NCBI GenBank assembly: GCA_025765595.1
Contig: JAIVFH010000070.1
Coordinates: forward strand, 117,435 to 181,434
DNA length: 64,000 bases
Source of the DNA: Obelidium mucronatum
Lineage: Eukaryota > Chytridiomycota > Chytridiomycetes > Chytridiales > Chytriomycetaceae
Direction: 5' to 3'
Position numbers and translations under genes: made by a program. The notes below the pieces were generated by a model, which had not been told where the DNA came from, ran no database searches, and saw only the letters and a list, made by a program, of their open reading frames with translations. Shown in pieces: positions 29,201-42,592 of this stretch (positions within the stretch are counted from its first letter, which is position 1; every line of letters starts with the position of its first letter).

Positions 29201-32200
29201 GGTTTTCAACTGCGATGAAGGCATTGACTATAAGAGTATGGGTCGCATATTTGTTGGACTTGTGAAGTGTGGTGCATGGGGATGTAAGTAACATGCTAGT
29301 TGCCGTAATCCTATGACTCACAATAATATTTTTAGGTTTTGATGAATTTAATCGGTTGGATGAAGCTGTTTTGTCGGCCGTGTCTCAACAAATTCAAGTT
29401 ATTCAAGCTGCCCTCAAGAAAAAAGAAAAACACGTAACCCTACTAAGCAACAGCGTTGACTTGAATCCCAATTCTGGTATCTTTGTAACACTCAATCCTG
29501 CTGGAAAGGGTTATGGAGGACGTCAGAAGTTACCAGATAACCTGAAACAGTTATTCCGTTCAGTAGCAATGACGCATCCCGACAACGACCTTATTGGAGA
29601 AGTTATTCTGTTTTCTGAAGGATTTAAGCTGGGAAAAGAGCTTGGGACAAAAGTGGTATCAGTGTATTCCTTGTGCAAACAACTGTTATCACCGCAACAA
29701 CACTACGACTGGGGTCTGCGTCCACTGAAAACAGTTCTTGGTCTTGCAGGCAGGCTTTTACACGAAGAAAAGCAGCATAGTACTATTGGCAGACAGCGCG
29801 AGGTCGCCATCGTTGTTAAAGCGTTAAGAGTCAATACTCTGTCAAAATTAACATTCGCAGATGGCCAAAGATTCAATGCGCTGATCAAAGATATATTCCC
29901 GGAAGCAAAAATCGAAGATATTTCATATGAGTCTCTTTCTGTTGCAATCAAGGAAGTATATGATGAAATGGGTCTTGATTTCACAGATACACAATGTGAA
30001 AAGATTTACCAGCTACACGAGGCGTGCCGTCAAAGAATGGGAGTTGTCATAGTTGGTTTGTTCATTTAATTATTTCAAAACATTTCCTTGTCTAAAATTC
30101 AACCAGGGCCAAGTGGTAGTGGTAAATCCGTCCTGTGGCAAGTTTTGGAAAAAGCCTGGCGAAAAGTTGGATACAAACTCAAAAAGCATGTGGCCAATCC
30201 GAAAGCCATTGATCGTCACGCCCTTTTGGGTCGAATGGATATTGACACACGAGAATGGTTTGACGGAATTTTAACCTTCGCATCCCGTCAGGCTGTTAGG
30301 GAATCCCATGACACACATACTTGGATTCTGTGTGACGGGGATATTGACCCAGAGTGGGTGGAGTCTTTGAACTCTGTTTTAGACGATAATCGTCTGTTGA
30401 CTATGCCAAATGGAGAGAGAATCCAGTTCGGTCCAAATGTGAACTTCGTATTTGAAACTCATAACTTGAAGTTTGCTTCTCCTGCAACCGTTAGTAGAAT
30501 GGGGATGATATATCTGTCAGATGATACCTTGGATCCACAATCAATTGTTAAGTCATGGATAAACAAGCAACCTGAAGATATGCAAGAAAAGTTAAAAACG
30601 TGGATTAAGGACTATTTCTTCCGTGCTCTTGACTGGATTATTCAAAACGGAGATGCAGTTGTTGAAACAACAAAGGCTGGAATTATTTTCAATGGACTCT
30701 CGCATGTTGCCAACGTGACTGAAAAAATCGAATTTATTTACGGTTTGATTCGAGGACTTGGAGCAAACCTCCAGATAGACAACCGTCTGGCCTTGGGAAA
30801 AGAATTACTGCAATGGTCGAATGAACCATGTCCGGATCTCAAACGGCTGTTAGACTTCTTTATCGACCATGGCAGACCGGTAGCTTACGAACTAAGCGAA
30901 CCAAATGATATCGATTTCAAAACAATCAAAGATATAGAAGATCTGCCTGTGGTTGAGACCGTTGATGTCAAACGCGCAATGGATGTTATTACTCCCTGGC
31001 TACAAGAAGGAACTCCGTTCATTTTGGTTGGCCCAGAAGGCGCAGGGAAGCATATGATCCTTCGACATTGCTTTAAGTCTGTGAAGGCCACAGTGGCCAC
31101 TGTTCATTGTAGTGCTCAAACCAGATCATTTCACCTAATTCAGCGACTGTCTCAATTTTGCATCAGTGTCAGCACAAATACTGGGCGAGTATTGAAGCCC
31201 AAAGACTCAGACCGCCTCATTCTCTATCTGAAAGACATCAATTTGCCCAAACCAGACAGATATGAAACCGTGGAGTTTATTCAATTAATGCAACAGCTAA
31301 TCACTTACCATGGCTTCTACGACACCAATCTTGAATGGGTGGGAATTGAGAACGTTCAGGTCGTTGCTTCTATGACACCTTCAACTCGCATTGGACGAAG
31401 CCCACTGTCAACGCGCTTTACTTCAATTGTCCGACAGTACTACATCTCATACACAGACAAGGAGCAACTTATCAATATTTATCGTATTCTAGCAAAACCA
31501 GTTCTTTCGTTCTGTATGCCATCGCATCATGTCTGGAGCTCTTCGAAAAATGTTCAAAGGCTCTCAAGCTCAATTGTAGTTATCTATGATCAAATATGTC
31601 AAAAATTTACCAGCGACATGTGCCCACATTATATATTTACCCCACGTGACCTCTCCAGGTGGATTTTCGGCCTCACACGATATGATATTCAGGGAGAAGA
31701 TGAGAGCTCATTACTCAACGTCATTGCGTTTGAAGCTATGAGGCTGTTCTGTGACCGCTTAGTAGGAACAGAAAGTCGATCAAAACTAGGTCAAATAATT
31801 CAGTCTGTGTTAAAAAATGACTGGGGACATCACGTGGACCTTGAAAACGTTGTTTACTCGTGTGCATTTAAAGGGAACTCAGCTGCCAAGAAATTGGTGA
31901 AAATGGATATCCCAACTTATACTGAGATAGTTTCAAAAGAAATTCACGTCTATGAACGCGATATCAAAGACTTGGGACTTTGCTTGTTCCCGGAAGCACT
32001 CGAGAACATCTGCAAAGTTGAACGAGTACTTTCTCAGCCTGGTGGTTCCCTCCTTCTTGTTGGACGACCAGGTGTCAACCGGCACAGCAATATATTAATT
32101 GCGGCCCATATGCTTCGCATTCGAGTATTCACTCCCAACGTAACTCGGAAGTACAATGCAAAAGCCTTTTCAGTTCAAATTAAAGAGGTTATGCATGCAG

Positions 32201-35200
32201 CCGGTGTCTTGAATGAAGAGTCGTTGTTGCTGCTTGAAGATTACCAAATCATCGAGCCTACATTCCTTGAATACATCAATGGGCTTCTGAGCGGCTGTGA
32301 AATTCCTGGGCTCTACACGCAAGAAGAAATTGACGGGCTGACTTCAAATCTAAAAGATGCACATTCAGAAGATGGGTTTTCTGGATCACTATTTGAGTAT
32401 TTCGTTCACCGAGTTCGTCGAAACCTTCACATTGCCCTTATTATGGACTCAATCAATCCTCAATTTGTTACCAACTGTGAGTCAAATCCTGCATTGTACA
32501 CGCGATGCCAAATACAATGGACGGAGGCTTGGTCGCAAGAGAGTATGAAGTTCTTATGTGAGAGCGGCTTCAAAAAGAGTGAAAAGCTGAAAGGGATAGC
32601 AAGTCAGGACAAAGAAAAACTGATACAGATTCTGTTGTCAATCCATCAAAGCTCTAATGCCCATGGGACGACGCCAAGACATTTGTCAGAGTTCATTCAA
32701 ACATATGAAAAAGTGTATTGTGTGAAGCTTCAAGGCTTTGAGGATAAACTCAAGTACTTGGGTGGGGGTTTGCAAAAGCTCCAAGAAGCTGCCAAGTTTG
32801 TCGACAACCTATCCGCCGATGCCAAAAAACAAGAAATCGAGCTCGCAAAAAAGCAAAAAGAAGCCGACATGGCTCTTAAAGAGATCACTGATTCCATCCT
32901 CAGAGCGTCTGATCAAAAAACAGAGATGGAGACGTTATCAGCGCAGCTCAAAGAAGAAGAAGTCAAACTGGTTCGCAGAAAAGAAGGAATTGAAAAGGAG
33001 CTTGCAGAAGTCGAGCCAATTCTGCGCCAAGCCCAATCGGCTGTGGGGGAAATCAAAAACGAGAGTTTGACGGAAATTCGGTCTCTCCGCGCCCCACCTC
33101 CGGCAGTTCGAGACGTATTAGAAGCAGTGCTGCGACTGATGGGAAATTTAGACACTTCTTGGAATAGTATGAAAGGTTTTCTGGGTAAAAGAACTGTCAA
33201 GGACGAAATTATGAATTTCAATGCGCGTAACATTACTCCCTCAGTGCGAGACTCAGTCAATGCCTTTATGAAATCTAAAGGTGATTCTTTTGAAGAGTCT
33301 GTTATCCGAAGGGCATCAGTGGCCGCGGCGCCACTTGCAATGTGGGTCAAGGCAAATCTACAATACTCGATGGTTTTAGAAAGAATAGGCCCACTGGAAG
33401 CAGACTTGAACAAACTTACCAAGAGTTTAGACGCATCCAAAGAGCGAGTTGTCAAGCTAAAAAATTCATTGGATGAAGTTGATAAAAATGTGGCTGCTTT
33501 GCGAGAAGACTTTGGAGGGAAAACGAGGGATGCCGAAACCCTTCGAAATAACTTGGAGAAGGCTTCTTCGACTATCAAATCTTCTCAAGACCTTTTGCAT
33601 AAACTTTCAGGAGAAGGAAAGAGATGGAGCATACAAGCAAAAGAAATTAAATCTCTGATTGGAAATCTCTCAAAGAGCGCATTGATTGCTGCGGGATTCA
33701 TTATCTACCTGAGCAGTACATCTGAAGATGTTCGTTTGAAGTATGTCAATGAGTGGAAGGCATTGGCTTCGATAGATGATTTCAGCTTCAGCAAAGTTAT
33801 GTGTACCGAAAGTGACCAACTTTCATGGAAGGCACAGGGGCTTCCTGGAGACATTTTATCAGTTGAAAATGCGATTTCTGTATTGTTCAACGGAAGTACC
33901 TCTTTCTTGGTAGATCCGGCATCACAGGCAACAGCATGGTTAAAAGCCCACTTGGCAGAGCGAAAGCCAGAAATAATTAAACAGCACGATGAAAACTTCA
34001 TGAGATCCTTCGAACTTGCCCTTCGTTTTGGAAAGACTCTCATCATTGAAGAAGTAGCAGAAATCGAACCCATCCTATTTCCAATTCTTCGCAAGGACTT
34101 GGTGAAACAAGGTCCTCGATACATGGTTCAACTCGGAGACAAAACTGTGGATTATAGCGAAAACTTCCGACTCTACCTTGTTACTCAAAGACCGCAATTT
34201 GCGGTACCATCCTTTGCTGCCGGACTTGTAAACGAAATTAACTTTACAATCACTCGCGCCGGATTAGCAGGCCAACTGTTGGGACTCACTCTCAAGCACG
34301 AAAAACCAGAGTTGGAAGTGCAAAAAGTCCAGCTCCTCAAATCGGAGGAAGACCTCAAACTGCAATTAGCTGGATTAGAGGAATCGGTCCTTAAAGAGTT
34401 GGCCAGCTCCGACGGAAACATTTTGGAAAACAAGAGTTTGATATCATCCTTGAACGAAACAAATTCCAAGAGCCAGAGTATATCCAAGAGCTTAGAAAAT
34501 TTCCTGCAACTGCAAAAGGCGTTGGACGAAGAGCGAGACAAATTCACTCCATTGTCTGAATTTGGCAGCAACTTGTTTTTCGCCATCAGCGAATTTTCAA
34601 AAGTCAATCACATGTATCAGTTTTCCCTTTCCTCGTTCCTCAGAATCTTTGAAAAGGCACTTAAATTCGAGGGATCTGCTTCAAAAGACGGAACAGAACT
34701 TCGGTTGAAGCTCCTCATCAGCGAACTGGAAAAACTCACCTTCAGATATGTGTCTCGATCGCTATTCAAAGTCGACCGTCAAATGTTTGCCCTTCATTTG
34801 ATTTTCAAACAGCACTCCAATATGTTTGATGCTAAAGAATGGGGTCTATTTGCGGGACAAGTGTTGGATGCTGATGACGATGCTAAAGGAGATTACCCTA
34901 AATGGGTACCCAATGACAGAAAGGCGCATTTCAAACAACTCAAAACTATTTCGGCAGAAGTTTACGATGCGTTTGGTTTTTCTGACTCTGAAGCTTGGAC
35001 AAATTGGATGTCGAGTCGGTCTTGTGAAGTCGATTTCCCTCCCTCCATGTCAAAACGTATTAGGTTTGTTGGAAATTCACACTAGGTTCACCAAAAAAAA
35101 ACAACTCTTATGGCTCCTTTTCCTTCCCACTCACAGCACATTCCAAAAGCTTTTGCTGGTAAAGCTGCTGCGACCAGATCGTCTCATGAGCGCCAGTAAG

Positions 35201-37661
35201 TTTTACTTCATAAATCGCCATCCCACCTTAACTAAAATTCAACGTGGCCGTTTTTTTCTTCTTTCAGTGGCAATGTTCTCTTGCACAGTCTTGGGAGTTT
35301 CCAGTTTATCCCCAAAAGCACTCAACTTCAAAAAGTTATTTGAAGACGAAACAGTGGCCAACGAGCCAATTTTATTCATAACCACACCTGGAGCCGATCC
35401 CTCCCAAGAACTTCGCGACTATGCGATTCAAGAGATTGGAGCAGATAACTACCGCCAGGTTCATTACATTAAAACTTTCAGATTACATACATACGAGATT
35501 TGCAAAACTAAATTCTTGTTCCTTTTTTTTTTTTTTGCGAAAAGGTGTCTATGGGTCAAGGGCAAGGAAACGTTGCAATCAATGAATTGAGAGAAATGGC
35601 AAGCAAAGGAGGCTGGCTGTGTCTTCAAAATGTCCATTTGGTCATCCGCTGGTTACCAGAGCTAGAAAAAGAGCTCGGAAGCTTAAACCTCCATCCCAAA
35701 TTCAGATTATGGCTAACATCGGAATCACATAGCAAATTCCCCATCAGCTTGCTCCAAAGCAGTTTGAAAATTACATCCGAAGCACCGCCGGGAGTCAAGA
35801 AAAATCTCCAACGCATCTTTGAGGGATGGTCTCCCGAATTCATTTCCAGCGGGTCTGTGTTGAGGGGTCAGGCGTTGTTTGCGCTTGCTTGGTTCCATGC
35901 GATTATTCAAGAGCGAAGAAACTATATTCCACAAGGATGGAACAAGTTTTATGAGTTCTCGGCAGCAGATTTAAGATCTAGTGCAGATATCCTGTCCAAT
36001 ATGTGCAACAATAAGGATGCAAAGACAATTCAGTGGCCTATTCTCCATGGATTGCTTGAAAATGCTGTGTATGGTGGACGAATTGATGATGTTTACGATG
36101 ACATGAAGTTAAATGCCTACTTGAACATGTTTTTCAACGATGGTAAATGTCCTTTGGTTATAAGTTATTCTGGGCCACAATAATCTCACACAAAATTTTC
36201 TTTCGCATAGACGTTTTCAATATTGGCGGAAAAGCCCCGACTAAAAAGCTGGCCAAAGGAATAGGTAAAGAGAAAGAAAGAAAGAAAGAGAAAGAAGAGC
36301 CTCGTATTCCTTCCCGTTCTACCTCCAAGTTTATATACAGCTCTAACGTGACTCTTTTCTTCGTCAGTGCTTCCATCTTTGGCCGATCACGCAGAGTTTA
36401 TGAAAGTGATCAATGAACTTCCCGAAATTGATAACATGTCGATATTCGGTCTCCCTTCAAATATTGATCGCGCTCTCCAAGGAATTCACAGCGCGGCAGT
36501 TCTTAGCCAATTGAAAGCCCTGGTAAGTATTTGTTGAAAAAAAAAATGGGGGAGAGACACACTTCTAACAATAATCCTCCCGGTTAAAAAAATAACAACA
36601 GCGGAATAGCAGTATCCAGGGAGACAAAATAGATAAAGAGCGATGGTCAAAAGAGCTAATGCCGTTTTTGATTTTATGGAAGAAGGTCAGTGGTAGTATC
36701 AAATATTAGTATCAAATGGAAAACTCAACAACAACAATAAAACAGCTAAACACTGGAAACGACTTGATTCAAAAACGAATCAAATCAGACTCAAAATCTG
36801 ACCCGGTGCTTTCCTTCCTCACCTTGGAATTAGGCGTCGGAGTCTCCATAATGCAAAAAATCCACTCTGATTTATCCTCAATGTCCAAAACTCTCCGCGG
36901 AACTCTATTAATGACCAACGAAGTACTCAATATTTGCACAAGCCTCATGAAGGCGGAAACGCCGTCGTCGTGGATGGCGTTATGGGAAGGGCCTGAGGAC
37001 CCTCAAGATTTCTTGACCAGTGTCGTGAAAAATACATTGAATGCGGATGATTTGTGTGGGAAGGCTCAATCGGGGGCGATATTTTCGACGCCGTTGAAAC
37101 TTTCGTGTTTGTTCAACCCCATTCCGTTCTTGAATGCGCTAAGGCAACAGACGTCTCGAAAACGTGAGTACCCAACACCTTTACTTCATTATTAATATCT
37201 TAATTGATTTAAATACCTTTTGATAACTCTTTTCTAGTGAAAATTCCAATGGACGATTTCGCGTTATTCTCCACATGGAAAAAGAGCGAATTGGGGCAAG
37301 CGGCACTGCCGATTGCAGTCGAAGGACTTCTTTTGCAAGGATGTAATATGGATTCGATGAGGTTGATTGAAGCTTCTTCCGAAGATGCTAGCTTTACTTC
37401 TGTTCCTGTCGCGTATTTGGCTTGGATGCCAAAGGTAAAGAAAAGAACAAGACTAAACAAAACTGCCGTTCCTAAAAAAATAATAACGCGTACCATTTAT
37501 TTATTACATAGACATTTGTACTCTCTTCTCGCATAGATGTTCCGTTGTATGTTACACCTACACGGGAAAAACTGGTTGGAACATTGCAAGTGCCATGTAG
37601 CCCTGAAGAGGAAGCCACCTGGGTTCTTGCAGGAGTGGCATTCTTCTTACAGCACGAATAA
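23244..37661 (+). CDS. DYNC2H1: Cytoplasmic dynein 2 heavy chain (retrograde intraflagellar transport motor)
   Basis: Retrograde IFT motor heavy chain, estimated at 4,100-4,300 residues. The tail/linker is encoded by about 23244-29080. AAA1 has GPAGTGKTE, split by the intron after 29087, followed by FNCDEG and CFDEFNR. AAA2 has [11 protein letters not shown] (about 30107). AAA3 has GPEGAGKHM (about 31030). AAA4 is degenerate (GRPGVNRHS, about 32065) and lacks the Walker lysine, as in dynein-2. The stalk coiled coils with the microtubule-binding domain span about 32760-33700 and include [17 protein letters not shown]5/6 and the C-terminal domain follow, ending [17 protein letters not shown]. 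Motifs such as [22 protein letters not shown] and [22 protein letters not shown] fit DYNC2H1 over DYNC1H1 or axonemal chains. The 5' third has many small exons; the motor is dominated by two multi-kilobase exons. Confidence 0.93.
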
Positions 37662-37735
37662 TAATAATACCACCAATAAATATATTTTGAACTCATAAAA
37701 AGCAACCATGAATGGAAGGGAGAGGAAAATAAAAA

Positions 37736-38927
37736 TTAATCCTTTTTAAGCAAGTACGGATGCTGGAGGGATCTCTTTGCAGAGATACGGTACGCTGGGT
37801 CGTACACAAGCATATTCTAAAAAAGGATTAAAAAGGGTTTGAATCCATAAAGTATTATTCACCTGCAGCAAGTCAAGTCCCTCTGCATCTAAGCTTGGCA
37901 CGACCTTCTTCAAAGGTTGTGCGCTCCATTGAGGAAAGCTGTCCTTGTAATCAGCCAATTGAGAGACTCCCGGCCAAACATCTTCATTTGGAGTACCCAA
38001 AACACTGTTACAGAAATTTTAAGTCCATCTCTCAATACAATATTAGTTGCAAAAAAAAAGAAAATACCGGAATATACGGAAGATTTCGTCAATTTCCGAG
38101 TCACCAGGAAACAAGGGATGTTTCAAAGCAAGCTCAGCAAAGATGCAACCAATACTCCACATATCAACAGCTGTGCTATAATGACGGGACCCAAGCAGGA
38201 TTTCAGGAGATCTGTACCACAACGTGACGACTTCATGGGTATATGTACGAAGCGGGATACCGACAGCACGGGCAAGACCAAAGTCTGGAAACCAAAAAGC
38301 AACAACCAAAAGAAAGCATAAGAATCAAAGAATATTACTACAAAGTATAACCAAAGCACTTGCCAGCGAGTTTCAGGGTACCTGCTTGGTCAATGAGCAG
38401 GTTCTGGGGTTTGAGGTCTCTATGCAAAATGCGATGGGCGTGGCAAAAGTTCATGCCGCTGACGAGCTGGTGCATGTAGCTCTGTCTTAGGGTTAGCGAG
38501 AGCACCAGTGCCAGAGTCACTGCGGCACTTACGCGAATCAGACTCGGGCTCAGCACCTTGATGCTGTCCATGTACTTCTTGAGGTCGAGGTCCAGAAACT
38601 CGAAGATGAGATACAGCTTGGCGTCGTTGTGCACAATGTCGAGCAGGTTGACGATGTTGGGGTGGTTGAGCTCCTTCAGCAGCGAAATCTCGCGGATGGC
38701 CGTCGACGGCACGCCCTCGTCCTCCGTCTCGAGGCGGATCTTCTTGAGCGCCACGATGCGGCCGTTGTTGCGGTCGCGCGCCTTGTACACGACGCCGTAC
38801 GTGCCCTCGCCAATCTTCTCGATCTGTTTGGTGAGTGTGTGTTGCTTAGTGCTTGGTGCTTCGGCCGAGAGACCCTGCGCCCACACACCTTCTCGTACAT
38901 CTCGCCCACGTTCTTCTTCTCGCTCAT
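37736..38927 (-). CDS. CDK1: Cyclin-dependent kinase 1 (Cdc2/Cdc28)
   Basis: Master mitotic kinase. The start at 38927 ([13 protein letters not shown]) is followed by an intron and then the kinase domain. It has the glycine loop [12 protein letters not shown] with inhibitory Thr/Tyr sites, VALKKIRLE with the ATP lysine, and the cyclin-binding helix [41 protein letters not shown] with the activating Thr, and the [13 protein letters not shown] loop follow. It ends [21 protein letters not shown] with the stop at 37736-37738. At least five short introns are present. The exact PSTAIRE helix marks CDK1/Cdc28 rather than CDK5/Pho85 (PSTAIRE is also found in CDK2/3, which fungi do not usually separate). 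The 5' exons (38560-38930) are strongly GC-rich. The gene converges on DYNC2H1, 74 bp between stops. Confidence 0.93.
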
Positions 38928-39076
38928 CTGTGGTGGGGTGGCTGGCAAAATAGGTTGGTTGCTTGGCGGTGCTGTTTAGGAGCTACTTTTTGTGTTTGTT
39001 GTCCGAACTGTTTTTTTGTTTGCCCAAAGAGAAATATTTAAAATAATTTCAATAAAGATTTTTCAATAAATTTGTT

Positions 39077-39910
39077 ATGTCCTTCAAGATCAACTCGCAT
39101 GTTTGGACGCTTCCTGCCCTGCAACTGGTAAGGAAAAAAAAATACACAAAATCAATCCCCTTGGAATACTCATTTATCTCTGACTGAATCGAAATATATC
39201 AAGAAAGGCCACGTCAATCGCTTTGATCACCCACAGACTCTCAACTACGAGTGCTTCTGTCTATGACGCGTACGACTCAACATGGTGCTTCGTGATTCAA
39301 TTAGTTTTTTCTTCAATCATGCTCGTGTCTTCGTTAAGGAAGGTCAAGAACGAGGACTTGCAGAAATTAATCATGTCTGTGGTAAGAAACCCCAAAGAAT
39401 AATATATATTAAATGTAAATAAACTCAATCATTCCAGGGATTGGGAATCACGGTCGTTCTTGGTTGTGTGAGTGTTGTGGCATTCATGTTTGCCTTCAAC
39501 TACAAAACTCTCAATTGCTCCGATACTACCGTCTACACTGACAATGGTGACTATTCAAATCAATCTGCATGTGCCAGATCAGATGGGAATATCGCCAGAA
39601 ACTGCGTCTTCTGGATAATTGAGGTTTGTTTCTTCTTTCTTATTTGGGTTGACGGCAAAGGGGCATATTCTTTTGTGTATTCGACCGCTGTACTCTTTTT
39701 CATATCATATTCTTCCTCAAATATCCTCTCTCTTTTTTTCTCTATGTTTTACTGTGGCTACCGCCAGAACCTTTTTATTCATTGACCATTCATTCCTTCA
39801 CCCCAAAACAGGTTCTCACAATCCACCCTCTCATTTCGCATTTGATTGAGCTTTGGTCCAACGAGTTGTGGTTCACCACTTCGCCAAGCGATTTTGCCCT
39901 TCAAGATTGA
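39077..39910 (+). CDS. Multi-span membrane protein, function unknown
   Basis: Four exons can be joined. ATG 39077 (MSFKINSHVW) runs to about 39130 (GTAAGG donor). A second exon of about 39209-39381 ends ...LIMSV. A third covers about 39437-39623 and a fourth 39812-39910. Hydrophobic segments occur in exon 2 (STWCFVIQLVFSSIMLVSS), exon 3 (GLGITVVLGCVSVVAFMFAF) and across the exon 3/4 join (NCVFWIIE, VLTIHPLISHLIELW). That gives about four membrane spans with a Cys-containing loop between spans 2 and 3. Total length is about 170 residues. I do not recognise the family. It is divergent from CDK1, with 149 bp between start codons. Confidence 0.6.
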
Positions 39911-40077
39911 TCCTTCAGCCTCTTCCAAAAGCAGTACACATCTCATCAAATCACACACACACACATAAAATAAATAGTATATAGTATAAATATATTTAAA
40001 CATTCGACAAAAAGTTAACAACAGTCTTGTATGTAACATTTTAAAAACCAAGCAACCAGAACATTCCCACTCACTCA

Positions 40078-42133
40078 CTACATTTCGCCCACAAGACCAC
40101 CCTTGGCCCCAACACCACGTCCATATCGAACACCATTTCCTGCTACCGCTGCTGCACCTGCACCTGCTCCAACTCCAGAAACACTCTTCATTGTCGCATT
40201 GGTATTAACCTCCCGCTCCACCGCCGGCTTCCGAAGAAACGGGTGTTGCAACGCTTCCTCAGGCGTGATCCGCTCAGCTGGATCATACACCAACATCTTC
40301 ATGATCAGATTCGCAAACTTTTCGAAATCCGCAAGGAACGCGCAATACACATTCAATGAATGACTATCATTGTTGATTGATTGTTGGTCTCCAGTTGTCG
40401 TCGTTGTCGGTCCAGAACCATTGTTGTTGTTCTTGTTGGCAGGGACATATGAAATCGGATGCGAGTGCTTTCCTTGCTGCAGAGCTCGTTGGAATTTCAT
40501 GTGCAAAAGGTCTGGGAGGTTTGTGTTGCGCGTTTGGAAACTCGACGGAACGAGGGGTCTGTAGATAGCAGTGCAGGTGTTGCTGCTGTTGGTATTGTTC
40601 TCGACATTCCTTCCACTTCCTGCAGCAATTTTGTCATTGTTTTCACCAATATTGCTGCTGCTACTGCTGTTTGTCGGGTATGGAGGGAGTGGTGGCCGCG
40701 ATATGGTTTTGTGAAACATGGCAGACACTTTCTGATGGGCACCAGAGTCCAACATTGAACGAGGTGGAAGGCCAATTAAATCCATAATACGAAGCAGTTG
40801 GTCATGTTCTGTTTGACCGCTAAACAACGGTTCACCACTGAAAAGTTCAAAGAGAATACAGCCTAAACTCCACATATCGATTGGAGTAGAGTAGCTGAGT
40901 CCTAAAATCACCTCGGGAGATCTGTAAAACCGACTTTGTATGTATGTGTAGGCCTTTGGATGCGGTTTTGTTGTTATTGTTGTTGTTATTGTTGTTGTTG
41001 TTGTTGTTGTTGTTTGCGGTTGAGACGCGATTTTGTGAAATCGTGAAAAACTAAACGAACCTTTTCTTGAATAAAACATGAGCTCCCAAAGTCGATTACT
41101 TTGACCTTAGTAGATCCATTGGAGCACAAAAGAATGCTTAAAGGAGCAGGTGTTAGCTAATTGTAAACGGGAAAAAACACCAACGCCTTTCCATATCATT
41201 GAAGAACTTTTTACCGCTTTAAGCGGCTTCCAAGAATGCCAAAGAGTATTGCCTTTGGCAGGGCACTATCCGGCAGAGAAAATTCCAAAAAAAATATGTA
41301 GCCCCACTCACTTTTCAGGTTTCAAATCGCAATGAATCACTTGGACATCAGTTTGAGCAAGTAGTTTCAAACTCTTCAAGATTTGTGCAGCAATCTTGCG
41401 AATAAAACTCAAGTGGAGACCTGAAAAATGACCTTGCTTGACAACCTCATATAAATTAAGAGATAAGAGCTCATAAACAATGCACAGATGGTTTCGATAA
41501 ATAAAGTGTTCCTTCATCCGTACTAGCGAAAAAAGGTAAACGCAAAAGAACAAAATAAAAAATAAAAAATAAGGGCGAATACCAATGTGGTTAGAGTCAT
41601 CAGAATCGCGAGAATTTAATAATTCAAGAATTCGAATTTCCATCAAGGCTTGGTTGTGAAACGATTTCCTGTTTTTGATGACCTTGATAGCCACATTCCT
41701 TCCACCACCATCACTTGAAATATCTGCGCGTGTTGTCCTTTCTTTTTAAAGGCAAAGAAAACGCGAAAGACAAAAAAAAAAGAGCGCTCTCACCTGTTGC
41801 TTCAAACACCTGGCCAAACGACCCCTTCCCCAACTGACTCACAATCTTGAAACGCTCAAGCCACACTTCGCCTTCTCTGAAGATGTAGTCGTTCTTTTCA
41901 TCGTCGCACGATTGACGCATCTGCTGCTGCTGCTGTTGTTGCTGCTGCTGCTGCAGTCTCTGGTGTTGCTTTGCCCGCAGCTGGAGGAATGTGTTAACAG
42001 AGAGATCCCTACACCGTCTTTGCTTGCTTGCCTTGTCTATCGTATGGTATGTTTCGTGCAAATCAGAAGTCAGACGCGTCACGATGCTGCGACGGACAGC
42101 GGGCCGGAGTTGTTGTTGCTGGGCCTTGTCCAT
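40078..42133 (-). CDS. DYRK-class dual-specificity protein kinase
   Basis: Kinase of the CMGC group, DYRK family (DYRK1/Pom1-like). It starts at 42133 ([11 protein letters not shown]). The N-terminus contains a poly-Gln tract (nt about 41923-41955) and a [19 protein letters not shown] segment that matches the DYRK homology box before the kinase. Kinase motifs are [20 protein letters not shown] with the ATP lysine, HCDLKPEN (split by an intron), VIDFGSSC, the Y-x-Y activation loop [14 protein letters not shown], and [22 protein letters not shown]. The kinase core carries a long low-complexity insert rich in Asn, Ser and Thr (about 40350-40690) before [25 protein letters not shown] Gly/Ala-rich tail follows. 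The [10 protein letters not shown] loop favours DYRK over YAK1 or HIPK, but the subclass is uncertain. It is divergent from COX19 by 79 bp. Confidence 0.85.
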
Positions 42134-42212
42134 CGTCCTGAATAAATAACACAAAAATCTGTGTAAGATAAAAATTAAAACAAATAAAACAAATAAATAA
42201 AAAGCAGTAATC

Positions 42213-42592
42213 ATGTCGATGGGCAACAACTTCCAGCGCACAAACATCAAGGCAATTCCACCCGAACGAGGCGCTTTTCCGCTGGACATCGAAGGCCTGT
42301 GCAAGAAGCAGTTCACCGAGTATATGGCATGCATGAACGAGCAGAAGCGTGGCCAGCACTCGGCGTGCCGCGACTTGTCCAAATCGTACATTGAATGCCG
42401 GATGCAAAGGTGCGGTTGCGCTTGTGTTTGGTATGGGCTGACGATGGAAAAAAAAAACAAAGGAACTTGATGGAACAAGATCGTATGGAGAACATTGGCT
42501 TTGGACCGCAAACGCTACCGCCTGCTTTGAATGAGAAACCTGAAAGGCCCGAGAAACCTGCGTCGAATAATCAGCAAAAGTCTTCCACTTGA
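42213..42592 (+). CDS. COX19: COX19-like twin CX9C mitochondrial copper/assembly protein
   Basis: Intermembrane-space protein required for cytochrome c oxidase assembly. Two exons (42213-42409 and 42463-42592), joined across an AG|G codon, encode 108 residues. The N-terminal [15 protein letters not shown] matches the COX19 signature PP.+G.FPLDH.GEC. The twin CX9C motif is C30-C40 and C52-C62, the disulfide pattern imported by Mia40. After the splice, [14 protein letters not shown] matches the family's L...PLEKLGFGD segment. The C-terminus is a short Pro/Glu/Lys-rich tail. The 53-nt intron has a poly-A stretch before its AG. Confidence 0.9.
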
